DNA from: Bathynomus jamesi | Lineage: Eukaryota; Arthropoda; Malacostraca; Isopoda; Cirolanidae | DNA length: 64,000 nt | Direction of reading: 5' to 3' | Assembly (NCBI GenBank): GCA_023014485.1 | Contig: JAJOZX010012257.1 | Coordinates: forward strand, 44,027 to 108,026 | Part shown: piece by piece, positions 20,284 through 32,975 of the stretch | Layout: every line of letters begins with the position of its first letter | How positions within the stretch are numbered: position 1 is the stretch's first letter | Program-made: the position numbers and the translations under genes | The notes under the pieces: model-generated | What the model was told of the DNA's origin: nothing | Seen by the model: only the letters and a program-made list of their open reading frames with translations | Databases searched by the model: none

Positions 20284-22258
20284 GTCTGGCGAGTCTGTAG
20301 CCAAGAGTTTAACAGAGTGGCGACCGAAAAGAATTAGAATGTTATAGAAGAAATATCCGTTGCTTGCCTCCTAACTAGAACCCCCGTCGATCCGAACCAC
20401 CCCCCCAGGGCCATAGACGGAGGGGTTAACATATATATATATATATATGCGATAGAAACGCGTTCTTTGAAGAACCACAAGGGGAAAGTATAACGGATTT
20501 CGACTTTACGACGGAGGATATTGCACAAGTCATAGGGAAACTAAAAACACACTCAGCGGCAGGACCGGATAAATGGAATGCCACACTGATCAAAAACTGC
20601 AAGAATGCAATCGCTGAGCCCCTATACTGGATATGGAGACGATCATTAAACACGGGAGAAATACCGGGCATCCTGAAGAGCGCGAACATAGTCCCAATAT
20701 ATAAAGGAGGAGATCGATCCGAGGCCAAAAACTATAGGCCAGTGTCGCTTACATCTCATCTCACCAAAATATTTGAAAGAATTGTTAGACAGAAAATCTA
20801 TGACTTTTTGGAAACTCAGAAAAAATTCAATGATAACCAACACGGGTTTCGGTCAGGCAGATCATGCCTGTCACAACTAATGGAACACTACAACAACATT
20901 ATTGATTCACTTGAAAGTAATGAAAACTATGATGTACTATACACAGACTTTGCTAAAGCGTTCGACAAGTGTGACCATGGAATCATAATACATAAACTGA
21001 AATATATGGGAATAACAGGAAAAGTAGGGAAATGGATATATAATTTCCCTAGTGAGCGGAGGCAAGTCGTTAGAGTACAAGGAGTATCTTCATCAGAATC
21101 AGAGGTCATCAGCTCAGTACCACAAGGAACGGTATTAGCTCCACTACTCTTCATAATCATGCTAACTGACATAGATGAGGACGTTACCAGAGACAGCACA
21201 GTAACACCTTTGCAGATGACACAAAGATCAGTAGAAAAATACGAAAACCAGAAGACATAGGATCTCTACAAACACGACATAAAAAAAATTTACAAGTGGA
21301 CTGAAGACAACAATATGAAGTTTAACACCGAGAAATTTCAGCTATTACGGTACGGAAAAAGAGAAGACCTAAAGTCCATGGAATATTATACCCCAAATGG
21401 ACAGGAAGTCCAGAGAAATTCCAGAGCAAAAGATTTAGGGGTTGTAATGACAGATGATGCGAAATTTGAAACACAAATAAGATAGCAGTAAACAGAGCAA
21501 AGAGAATAACGGTGTCAGATATTGAGAACTTTTAAACGAAGGGATAGGAATGTAATAATCCCTCTACTGAAAACCCTGATAATACCCAAACTGGAATACT
21601 GCTCGTCCTAACATCCCCATATAAAAAAGAAGACATTAGACAGCTGGAGGGGATTCAAAGAAGTTTCACAGCCAAGATCAATGGGTGCAAAGAACTAAAT
21701 TACTGGGATAGGTTACGAGAACTAGACCTATATTCACTGGAAAGGAGAAAGAGAGATACACCATTATTTACACTTGGAAAATAATGGAGAAACTAGTCCC
21801 TAATCTTACTCTGAATTCTATTTTTACCTACAATAGTCAATAAAATTAGTTTATCAATTGTACTATCATGGAAGCCTTGAAAAATCCATGAACTTTAAAA
21901 TTTATGTTTTTCCCTTTTACCTATTCATTATGAAGGTAATTTATCCCACAGAAAAAATAAAATTTGGTAAAAAAATTTAACCATATCATTGTTTGTCTAA
22001 CTTAATTGTTTGTCTAAAATTAAAGTTTTAATCTTTAAATTTTTATATTTTATAATAGCCCTCTAAGCAAGTGTCATGTTAAAAATTTGGATACTCTGCA
22101 TTGTACTCAACTACCTGAACTCGTTCTGTATAAAATTGTATTGTAAAAAAGATGTCGTCATCTAACTTGAATTACTTACGATGTTTTTTCTCAATTGTAT
22201 TATATTGTATTAATTGTATTATATTATTGTATTAATACCATTTTAGGGGGGGAAATAC
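20284..22258 (+). repeat. B2 interior
   Basis: Leader 20284-20430, shortest pure TA tract of the array (20431-20448, 18 bp), RT segment, 3' interior 21844-22258. The leader has the TAG that B1 lacks. Confidence 0.7.
20449..21843 (+). pseudogene. endonuclease-less non-LTR RT segment, B2
   Basis: Lacks one of three GAA codons after NAFF (shared with B3 only). Keeps VVRVQG as in B1, where B3-B13 have VVTVQG. The frame breaks before FADD (a T lost near 21207, so FADD is read only in the next frame), again near 21273 (extra A), 21485, 21512, 21605 and 21750. The block from NYRPVSL to the PQG motif is intact (20742-21205). Confidence 0.85.
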
Positions 22259-23873
22259 TGTAAAAAGTGAACAATGAACAATTCCTACACCATCATTATA
22301 TGGATTCATTGTCTTCATGCAGTACTTATGTTCGTATAGTTTTTATGTTCGAATGTCCATTTTTACATAAGAACCAAAATCGCTTAACGGGAGTTTGGAT
22401 AATAATTTTACTTGTAGCTTCCTATTTTTGTTCGTGTCACAACCCTACGATCTACCATATCTATGGTTTAGTCGTATCCATTTTCCATTTGTTATAGAAG
22501 TTATTATAATTAATTATGAATTGTCTTGCATCTCACCTCGACCCTAGATTATGCATACACATTGCATGTAACAGGATTGGAACCCGTAGTTGTACTCTTA
22601 GTCATTACTACCCACACTTTGTCTCTAATTCGTTCTTGCAAATCTTCCTAATAATGATTTGTACTATATGTAAAAATTCAATAACTATGACGTCACATTT
22701 CCCTTCATCATATATCTAGTAGTCAATGTATGAAAATTCTTAACATCATACTAAGGACGAAACACTCTATAGAAGTCATTATTTATATGTTATGTAGTAA
22801 AATATAACTATTATTCGACCATATCTCCCGCCCCGATACGTCCATATCTTATCTTGATCATTATCCTATATAAATTTTATTAAATATTCATTTTTTCTCA
22901 TTCGTTCGAAAACGCAAAAATACGTTCTCGTATTTTTTTTTTTATTATTTTTTTTCAAGTGCGTTCACACCCTCAAGATATTCATAAAATGCTACTAAGA
23001 TCGAATTCCGCTCACGACGACAGATTCGAACGCCTCAAAGATAAAATATCTCCGTTCGCAATGATTTCAAATTTATAACATGTTAAACATATTATAAGAT
23101 ATTATGTATATAAATCTATATCATGTGTGCCATGTACGTTGTATTATATTTCTAAACATCTTAATTGTCTATTAATATGAAACACTGCAAAAACAAAACA
23201 AAGTTATAGTAACTGTTTAATTGTAATTAACTGTAATACTTTAATTTAATATAACGTAATGTACTTTAATGAAACTGTAATTAATAATAACTTGTAATGT
23301 ACTTCATTGAAACTGTAATTAAATGTAATGATTTAATATATACGGTAATGTTAGAATGTACTTTAAAATGGAAGTGTAATTAAACAATAAGTGAATATGA
23401 AGTAATCCATAATTGTAATCGTAATTGTAATGAACCAAAATTAATACGTACTCAGTCGTGTACTTAATTTGTACTTATGTGTACTATTACGAAATATCGC
23501 CTTCAGAAATGAAGATTCGGCAAAAATATACGATTAGGTTTTATTTTTATTTTTTTAAATTATTTTTAGTTGAAATTTTTCAAACCATCTGATCATGTGT
23601 TTAAAAGGGGGGGAACTTAACCTTCAACTGTCGTACCCCAACATTTAGGTTTATATTATATATGTACTTGTAAAATTAAAGCACTTCTTCATTAGACTTC
23701 TTCATTCTTGCTCTTCAGATTAGCACTTCATTAGGACTCCTTTGTTAGCAGCCTCGCTGCGGGGAGGGGGCAGAGAAAGTATCAGAGTATTATAAAAAGA
23801 GAAGAATTAAAAATTGGCGACCCTTTGCCCAAATTAAGAGAACCCAAGCACCATAGAAGATATTGGCATAACA
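22259..23873 (+). repeat. putative LTR 4
   Basis: 1,615 bp. Carries two variants found elsewhere only in LTR 14: AATGTTAGAATG for AATGTAAGAATG (near 23349) and GATTAGGTTTTAT for GATTAGTTTTTAT (near 23535). CRE at 22688-22695. Confidence 0.6.
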
Positions 23874-25842
23874 GTCTGGCGAGTCTGTAGCCAAGAGTTT
23901 AACAGAGTGGCGACCGAAAAGAATTAGAATGTTATAGAAGAAATATCCGTTGCTTGCCTCCTAACTAGAACCCCCGTCGATCCGAACCCCCCCCCAAGGC
24001 CATAGACGGAGGGTTAACATATATATATATATATATATATATAATATGCGATAGAAACGCGTTCTTTGAAGAACCACAAGGGGAAAGTATAACGGATTTC
24101 GACTTTACGACGGAGGATATTGCACAAGTCATAGGGAAACTAAAAACACACTCAGCGGCAGGACCGGATAAATGGAATGCCACACTGATCAAAAACTGCA
24201 AGAATGCAATCGCTGAGCCCCTATACTGGATATGGAGACGATCATTAAACACGGGAGAAATACCGGCATCCTGAAGAGCGCGAACATAGTCCCAATATAT
24301 AAAGGAGGAGATCGATCCGAGGCCAAAAACTATAGGCCAGTGTCGCTTACATCTCATCTCACCAAATATTTGAAAGAATTGTTAGACAGAAAATCTATGA
24401 CTTTTTGGAAACTCAGAAAAAATTCAATGATACCAACACGGGTTTCGGTCAGGCAGATCATGCCTGTCACAACTAATGGAACACTACAACAACATTATTG
24501 ATTCACTTGAAAGTAATGAAAACTATGATGTACTATACACAGACTTTGCTAAAGCGTTCGACAAGTGTGACCATGGAATCATAATACATAAACTGAAATA
24601 TATGGGAATAACAGGAAAAGTAGGGAAATGGATATATAATTTCCCTAGTGAGCGGAGGCAAGTCGTTACAGTACAAGGAGTATCTTCATCAGAATCAGAG
24701 GTCATCAGCTCAGTACCACAAGGAACGGTATTAGCTCCACTACTCTTCATAATCATGCTAACTGACATAGATGAGGACGTTACCAGAGACAGCACAGTAA
24801 CATCCTTTGCAGATGACACAAAGATCAGTAGAAAAATATAAAAACCAGAAGACATAGGATCTCTACAAACCGACATAAAAAAAATTTACAAGTGGACTGA
24901 AGACAACAATATGAAGTTTAACACCGAGAAATTTCAGCTATTACGGTACGGAAAAAGAGAAGACCTAAAGTCCATGGAATATATAACCCCAAATGGACAG
25001 GAAGTCCAGAGAAAATTCCAGAGCAAAAGTTTAGGGGTTGTAATGACAGATGATGCGAATTTGAAAACACAAATAAGATAGCAGTAAGCAGAGCAAAGAG
25101 AATAACGGGTCAGATATTGAGAACTTTTAACGAAGGGATAGGAATGTAATGATCCCTCTACTGAAAACCCTGATAATACCCAAACTGGAATACGCTCGGT
25201 CCTAACATCCCCATATAAAAAAGAACATTAGACAGCTGGAGTGGATTCAAGAAGTTTCACAGCCAAGATCAATGGGTGCAAAGAACTAAATTACTGGGAT
25301 AGGTTACGAGAACTAGACCTATATTCACTGAAAGGAGAAGAGAGAGATACACCATTATTTACACTTGGAAAATAATGGAGAAACTATCCCTAATCTTACT
25401 CTGAATTCTATTTTTACCTACAATAGTCAATAAATAGTTTATCATTGTACTATCATGGAAGCCTTGAAAATCCATGAACTTTAAAATTTATGTTTTTCCC
25501 TTTTACCTATTCATTATGAAGGTAATTTATCCCAGAAAAAAAAATAAATTTGGTAAAAAAATTTAACCATATCATTGTTTGTCTAACTTAATTGTTTGTC
25601 TAAAATTAAAGTTTTAATCTTTGAATTTTTATATTTTATAATAGCCCTCTAAGCGAGTGTCATGTTAAAAATTTGGATACTCTGCATTGTACTCAAATAC
25701 CTGAACTCGTTCTGTATAAAACTTGTATTGTAAAAAAGAATGTCGTCATCTAACTTGAATTACTTACGATGTTATTTTCTCATTGTATTATATGTATTAA
25801 TTGTATTATATTATTGTATTAACCATTTTAGGGGGGAAATAC
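23874..25842 (+). repeat. B3 interior
   Basis: Leader 23874-24018 with a C-run variant (GAACCCCCCCCC), TA tract 24019-24047 with an AA interruption, RT segment, 3' interior 25434-25842 with a G6 polypurine tract. Many 1-bp losses throughout. Confidence 0.7.
24048..25433 (+). pseudogene. endonuclease-less non-LTR RT segment, B3
   Basis: Heavily broken. Single-base losses near 24267, 24366 and 24432; a stop replaces the Arg after ISRKI (ATATAA near 24836); more indels at 24980-25400. Domain A and FADD are both readable within 24476-24841. First unit with VVTVQG. Shares the two-GAA deletion with B2. Confidence 0.85.
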
Positions 25843-27453
25843 TGTAAAAAGTGAACAATGAACAATTCCTACACCATCATTATATGGATTCATTGTCTTC
25901 ATGCAGTACTTATGTTCGTATAGTTTTTATGTTCGAATGTCCATTTTTACATAAGAACCAAAATCGCTTACGGGAGTTTGGATAATAATTTTACTTGTAG
26001 CTTCCTATTTTTGTTCGTGTCACAACCCTACGATCTACCATATCTATGGTTTAGTCGTATCCATTTTCCATTTGTTATAGAAGTTATTATAATTAATTAT
26101 GAATTGTCTTGCATCTCACCCTCGACCCTAGATTATGCATACACATTGCATGTAACAGGATTGGAACCCGTAGTTGTACTTCTTAGTCATTACTACCCAC
26201 ACTTTGTCTCTAATTCGTTCTTGTAAATCTTCCTAATAATGATTTGTACTATACGTAAAAATTCAATAACTATGACGTCACATTTTCCCTCATCATATAT
26301 CTAGTAGTCAATGTATGAAAATTCTTTAACATCATACTAAGGACGAAACACTCTATAGAAGTCATTATTTATATGTTATGTAGTATAAATATAACTATTA
26401 TTCGACCATATCTCCCGCCCCCATACGTCCATATCTTATCTTGATCATTATCCTATATAAATTTTATTAAATATTCATTTTTTCTCATTCGTTCGAAAAC
26501 GCAAAAATACGTTCTCGTATTGTTTTTTTTATTATTTTTTTTCAAGTGCGTTCACCCCTCAAGATATTCATAAATGCTTACTAAGATCGAATTCCGCTCA
26601 CGACGACAGATTCGAACGCCTCAAAGATAAAATATCTCCGTTCGCTCTGATTTCAAATTTATAACATGTTAAACATATTATAGATATTATGTATTAAATC
26701 TATACATGTGTGCCATGTACGTTGTATTATATTTCTAAACATCTTAATTGTCTATTAATATGAAACACTGCAAAACAAAACAAAGTTATAGTAACTGTTT
26801 AATTGTAATTAACTGTAATACTTTAATTTAATATAACGTAATGTACTTTAATGAAACTGTAATTAATAATAACTTGTAATGTACTTCATTGAAACTGTAA
26901 TTAAATGTAATGATTTAATATATACGGTAATGTAAGAATGTACTTTAAAATGGAAGTGTAATTAAACAATAAGTGAATATGAAGTAATCCATAATTGTAA
27001 TCGTAATTGTAATGAACCAAAATTAATACGTACTCAGTCGTGTACTTAATTTGTACTTATGTGTACTATTACGAAATATCGCCTTCAGAAATGAAGATTC
27101 GGCAAAAATATACGATTAGTTTTTATTTTTATTTTTTTATTATTTTTAGTTGAAATTTTTCAAACCATCTGATCATGTGTTTAAAAGGGGTGGAACTTAA
27201 CCTTCAACTGTCGTACCCCAACATTTAGGTTTATATTATACATGTACTTGTAAAATTAAAGCACTTCTTCATTAGACTTCTTCATTATTGCTCTTCAGAT
27301 TAGCACTTCATTAGGACTCCTTTGTTAGCAGCCTCGCTGCGGGGAGGGGGCAGAGAAAGTATCAGAGTATTATAAAAAGAGAAGAATTAAAAATTGGCGA
27401 CCCTTTGCCCAAATTAAGAGAACCCAAGCACCATAGAAGATATTGGCATAACA
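25843..27453 (+). repeat. putative LTR 5
   Basis: 1,611 bp. First LTR with the GGGGTGGAAC variant near 27187, which LTRs 6-13 share. Has CACTGCAAAAC, shared with LTR 14. CRE at 26273-26280. Confidence 0.6.
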
Positions 27454-27597
27454 GTCTGGCGAGTCTGTAGCCAAGAGTTTAACAGAGTGGCGACCGAAAA
27501 GAATTAGAATGTTATAGAAGAAATATCCGTTGCTTGCCTCCTAACTAGAACCCCCGTCGATCCGAACCACCCCCCCAGGGCCATAGACGGAGGGGTT

Positions 27598-27643
<46 letters not shown>

Positions 27644-29454
27644 ATAGAAACGCGTTCTTTGAAGAAGAACCACAAGGGGAAAGTATAACGGATTTCGACT
27701 TTACGACGGAGGATATTGCACAAGTCATAGGGGAACTAAAAACACACTCAGCGGCAGGACCGGATAAATGGAATGCCACACTGATCAAAAACTGCAAGAA
27801 TGCAATCGCTGAGCCCCTATACTGGATATGGAGACGATCATTAAACACGGGAGAAATACCGGGCATCCTGAAGAGCGCGAACATAGTCCCAATATATAAA
27901 GGAGGAGATCGATCCGAGGCCAAAAACTATAGGCCAGTGTCGCTTACATCTCATCTCACCAAAATATTTGAAAGAATTGTTAGACAGAAAATCTATGACT
28001 TTTTGGAAACTCAGAAAAAATTCAATGATAACCAACACGGGTTTCGGTCAGGCAGATCATGCCTGTCACAACTAATGGAACACTACAACAACATTATTGA
28101 TTCACTTGAAAGTAATGAAAACTATGATGTACTATACACAGACTTTGCTAAAGCGTTCGACAAGTGTGACCATGGAATCATAATACATAAACTGAAATAT
28201 ATGGGAATAACAGGAAAAGTAGGGAAATGGATATATTTTCCCTAGTGAGCGGAGGCAAGTCGTTACAGTACAAGGAGTATCTTCATCAGAATCAGAGGTC
28301 ATCAGCTCAGTACCACAAGGAACGGTATTAGCTCCACTACTCTTCATAATCATGCTAACTGACATAGATGAGGACGTTACCAGAGACAGCACAGTAACAT
28401 CCTTTGCAGATGACACAAAGATCAGTAGAAAAATACGAAAACCAGAAGACATAGGATCTCTACAAACCGACATAAAAAAAATTTACAAGTGGACTGAAGA
28501 CAACAATATGAAGTTTAACACCGAGAAATTTCAGCTATTACGGTACGGAAAAAGAGAAGACCTAAAGTCCATGGAATATTATACCCCAAATGGACAGGAA
28601 GTCCAGAGAAATTCCAGAGCAAAAGATTTAGGGGTTGTAATGACAGATGATGCGAAATTTGAAACACAAAATAAGATAGCAGTAAACAGAGCAAAGAGAA
28701 TAACGGGTCAGATATTGAGAACTTTTAAACGAAGGGATAGGAATGTAATGATCCCTCTACTGAAAACCCTGATAATACCCAAACTGGAATACTGCTCGGT
28801 CCTAACATCCCCATATAAAAAAAGACATTAGACAGCTGGAGGGGATTCAAAGAAGTTTCACAGCCAAGATCAATGGGTGCAAAGAACTAAATTACTGGGA
28901 TAGGTTACGAGAACTAGACCTATATTCACTGGAAAGGAGAAGAGAGAGATACACCATTATTTACACTTGGAAAATAATGGAGAAACTAGTCCCTAATCTT
29001 ACTCTGAATTCTATTTTTACCTACAATAGTCAATAAAATTAGTTTATCAATTGTACTATCATGGAAGCCTTGAAAAATCCATGAACTTTAAAATTTATGT
29101 TTTTCCCTTTTACCTATTCATTATGAAGGTAATTTATCCCACAGAAAAAAATAAAATTTGGTAAAAAATTTAACCATATCATTGTTTGTCTAACTTAATT
29201 GTTTGTCTAAAATTAAAGTTTTAATCTTTGAATTTTTATATTTTATAATAGCCCTCTAAGCGAGTGTCATGTTAAAAATTTGGATACTCTGCATTGTACT
29301 CAACTACCTGAACTCGTTCTGTATAAAACTTGTATTGTAAAAAAGAATGTCGTCATCTAACTTGAATTACTTACGATGTTATTTTCTCAATTGTATTATA
29401 TTGTATTAATTGTATTATATTATTGTATTAATACCATTTTAGGGGGGGAAATAC
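27454..29454 (+). repeat. B4 interior
   Basis: Leader 27454-27600, TA tract 27601-27640 (40 bp, pure), RT segment, 3' interior 29037-29454. First unit of the homogeneous core. Confidence 0.7.
27641..29036 (+). pseudogene. endonuclease-less non-LTR RT segment, B4
   Basis: Two breaks only: loss within the KWIYNF codons near 28234, and loss of GA near 28822 in the YKKED codons. All RT motifs are otherwise present. First unit with IGEL where B1-B3 have IGKL. Confidence 0.85.
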
Positions 29455-31066
29455 TGTAAAAAGTGAACAATGAACAATTCCTACACCATCATTATATGGA
29501 TTCATTGTCTTCATGCAGTACTTATGTTCGTATAGTTTTTATGTTCGAATGTCCATTTTTACATAAGAACCAAAATCGCTTAACGGGAGTTTGGATAATA
29601 ATTTTACTTGTAGCTTCCTATTTTTGTTCGTGTCACAACCCTACGATCTACCATATCTATGGTTTAGTCGTATCCATTTTCCATTTGTTATAGAAGTTAT
29701 TATAATTAATTATGAATTGTCTTGCATCTCACCCTCGACCCTAGATTATGCATACACATTGCATGTAACAGGATTGGAACCCGTAGTTGTACTTCTTAGT
29801 CATTACTACCCACACTTTGTCTCTAATTCGTTCTTGTAAATCTTCCTAATAATGATTTGTACTATACGTAAAAATTCAATAACTATGACGTCACATTTTC
29901 CCTTCATCATATATCTAGTAGTCAATGTATGAAAATTCTTTAACATCATACTAAGGACGAAACACTCTATAGAAGTCATTATTTATGTTATGTAGTATAA
30001 ATATAACTATTATTCGACCATATCTCCCGCCCCCATACGTCCATATCTTATCTTGATCATTATCCTATATAAATTTTATTAAATATTCATTTTTCTCATT
30101 CGTTCGAAAACGCAAAAATACGTTCTCGTATTGTTTTTTTTATTATTTTTTTTCAAGTGCGTTCACCCCTCAAGATATTCATAAATGCTTACTAAGATCG
30201 AATTCCGCTCACGACGACAGATTCGAACGCCTCAAAGATAAAATATCTCCGTTCGCTCTGATTTCAAATTTATAACATGTTAAACATATTATAAGATATT
30301 ATGTATATAAATCTATATCATGTGTGCCATGTACGTTGTATTATATTTCTAAACATCTTAATTGTCTATTAATATGAAACACTGCTAAAACAAAACAAAG
30401 TTATAGTAACTGTTTAATTGTAATTAACTGTAATACTTTAATTTAATATAACGTAATGTACTTTAATGAAACTGTAATTAATAATAACTTGTAATGTACT
30501 TCATTGAAACTGTAATTAAATGTAATGATTTAATATATACGGTAATGTAAGAATGTACTTTAAAATGGAAGTGTAATTAAACAATAAGTGAATATGAAGT
30601 AATCCATAATTGTAATCGTAATTGTAATGAACCAAAATTAATACGTACTCAGTCGTGTACTTAATTTGTACTTATGTGTACTATTACGAAATATCGCCTT
30701 CAGAAATGAAGATTCGGCAAAAATATACGATTAGTTTTTATTTTTATTTTTTTTATATTTTTAGTTGAAATTTTTCAAACCATCTGATCATGTGTTTAAA
30801 AGGGGTGGAACTTAACCTTCAACTGTCGTACCCCAACATTTAGGTTTATATTATACATGTACTTGTAAAATTAAAGCACTTCTTCATTAGACTTCTTCAT
30901 TATTGCTCTTCAGATTGCACTTCATTAGGACTCCTTTGTTAGCAGCCTCGCTGCGGGGAGGGGCAGAGAAAGTATCAGAGTATTATAAAAAGAGAAGAAT
31001 TAAAAATTGGCGACCCTTTGCCCAAATTAAGAGAACCCAAGCACCATAGAAGATATTGGCATAACA
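29455..31066 (+). repeat. putative LTR 6
   Basis: 1,612 bp. First with CACTGCTAAAAC, which marks LTRs 6-13. Its left end is the right border of B4; CRE at 29886-29893. Confidence 0.6.
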
Positions 31067-31206
31067 GTCTGGCGAGTCTGTAGCCAAGAGTTTACAGAGT
31101 GGCGACCGAAAAGAATTAGAATGTTATAGAAGAAATATCGTTGCTTGCCTCCTAACTAGAACCCCCGTCGATCCGAACCCCCCCCCAGGGCCATAGACGG
31201 AGGGTT

Positions 31207-31240
<34 letters not shown>

Positions 31241-31243
<3 letters not shown>

Positions 31244-31460
31244 TACTGGCCAAATTATTAGGAATTTTTTTAAAATTTCATTTTTTGGTATAAAAAGTTA
31301 AATTAAACCAATTTTAAAACGTTGAAAGTTATTTATTTCTACACAAGAATACATGGTCATTATTTAGCAATAGTTTAGTACTTAGTTTGACCCACCTTAG
31401 CTCCAATGGCTGCGACACGCTTCGGCATGCCATGAATCAATTTTTTGCATAATTCTTTAG
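31241..31460 (+). repeat. left terminal inverted repeat of Tc1-like element
   Basis: About 220 bp, complementary to 32741-32953 with small indels. The inner end shares GCGACACGCTTCGGCATGCC and TTTTTTGCATAATTC with the right repeat; such inner blocks often bind transposase. Confidence 0.9.
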
Positions 31461-31634
31461 TCGAACGAAGCGTGTTTGTTCGTCAGTTGTCGTTTGGTTG
31501 TCGTGCGATGCAGGTGTGTTTCTCTTTCTTTTACGTGTCATTGTAACTACCGTTTAATTTAAATAGTGTATTACCAATTTCGGCAAATTATTTGTTACAG
31601 TTTTTAAGTGGAATTTGAAGGGGCGAAAAGAATG

Positions 31635-32740
31635 ACTTGATCCACCGAAAATTGGGCAAATACAGTTTTATTAACTTCTTCTACATTTAAAACAAAAGGA
31701 AATCGCTGCCAAACTCCATGTTTCACACACAGTCAGTACTTCGTATTTAGAAAAAAATGGTATTTGGAGAAAATGTAGGCCCCAAAAGGGTTGGAAGATG
31801 CGGCAGAAAAAGGGTAACGACTCCAAGAACTGATAGACAGATTGCAATTTTGTCTCTTAGAACTATAAGAGCTACTTGCAAAAAACTTTCCAGTAGTCTA
31901 GCGGTGATGGATCAATATTAGTCGTAGAACAGTCAACAGGAGCTTCTAACTTCCGGCTTCAAAGCCTACCCGCCCAAGGAAGAAGCCCAGGCTCACTGAG
32001 GCTATGAAGAAGGCACGTTTTGCATGGGCAAAGGACACATTAACTGGACTAGTGAGGATTGGGAACAGGTAAGAATAATATTTACATTAATAGAATGTTA
32101 ATACAGTAAATACAGTATGCATAGAAGTGTATTTACAGTACGTGATAAAACTGCAGTAAAAATATCTGTAAAGCAGCAAGTCATACTGTACTTCGTTTTA
32201 GCTGTACTTTCATACGCTATGCACTGACTCTTTCACAGGGCTTTCTTTGATTGCAGGTGGTGTTCTCCGATGAGTCAACGATTGCCGTGCTTGACGATGT
32301 GTTCAAAGTGTAAGAAGGAAGCCTGGAGAAGAATTTTGCCTGAGTGTCTGATGAAAACGGTGAAATTTCCACAAAAGATCATGGTTTGGGGAGCAATTTC
32401 TGTGCATGGAACTAGTCGTTTGAGCATTGTTGAGGGAATATGAACCAAGTCAAGTAATAGAAGTACTAAGAAGACGTCTACTGCCTCAAATAAGGGAATG
32501 GTATGGTAATAGACGTTGGATTTTTCAACAAGACTCAGCTCCATGCCCACGCAAAGTCGGTTAAAAATGGTGTCATGAAAATAGTGTTCGGTTGCTCCCA
32601 TGGGCTGGCAAATTCTCCAGACATGAACCCAATCGAAGTTTATGGTGTATTTTAAAGGACGTAATCCATGAAACGCCGATAACAACAAAAACCAACTCAT
32701 AGAGCGACTTATTCAAGTCTGGTTTCACTCTACACGTATT
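31635..32740 (+). pseudogene. Tc1-like DD34E transposase, decayed, with intron
   Basis: Read across several frames. First helix-turn-helix with KEIAAKLHVSHTVS (~31696-31740), second around IRATCKKLSSSLAV (~31865-31905), then YPPRKKPRLTEAMKKARFAWAKD (~31965-32035). An intron separates this from VVFSDEST, whose Asp is the first catalytic residue (32269-32271). FQQDSAPC holds the second (32532-32534) and NSPDMNPIE the Glu (32635-32637), then WCILKD in a shifted frame. The D-E distance of 103 nt is that of a DD34E enzyme less two bases. In-frame stops and indels (for example near 31670, 31918, 32310 and 32440) rule out an active protein. It would cut and paste the element at TA. Confidence 0.85.
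32069..32256 (+). other. probable spliceosomal intron in transposase
   Basis: 188 bp starting GTAAGA and ending in a pyrimidine-rich CTTTCTTTGATTGCAG. Joining the flanks gives an uninterrupted TSEDWEQ-VVFSDEST, exactly the spacing expected before the first catalytic Asp. Confidence 0.75.
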
Positions 32741-32953
32741 AAGGAATTATGCAAAAAATTGATTCATGGCATGCCGAAGCGTGTCGCAGCCCTTAAGGCA
32801 GCTAGGGGGTCAAACTAATACTAAACTATTGCAAATAATGACCATGTATTCTTGTGTAGAAATAAAACTTTTCAACGTTTAAAATTGGTTAATTTAACAT
32901 TTTTAACCAAAAATGAAATTTTTAAAAAATTCCTAATAATTTGGCCAGTACTG
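32741..32953 (-). repeat. right terminal inverted repeat of Tc1-like element
   Basis: About 213 bp, the inverted partner of 31241-31460, ending CCAGTACTG before TA. An open frame running from here into the B5 RT is accidental. Confidence 0.9.
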
Positions 32954-32975
32954 TATATATATTATATATATATAT

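Larger units (their letters stand above)
31241..32953 (+). mobile_element. Tc1-like DNA transposon in the B5 TA tract
   Basis: 1,713 bp bounded by CAGTACTGGCCAAATTATTA and its reverse complement, with TA on both sides, the usual Tc1/mariner target. The terminal inverted repeats are long (~215 bp). A decayed DD34E transposase lies between them in plus orientation. No other unit has it, so it arrived after the array formed, or its copies were not spread by exchange. Confidence 0.93.

Noticed and set aside
32275..32700. 141-codon minus-strand frame inside the Tc1-like element
   Set aside because: It is antisense to the transposase motifs FSDES, FQQD and NSPDMNPIE, which are read on the plus strand.
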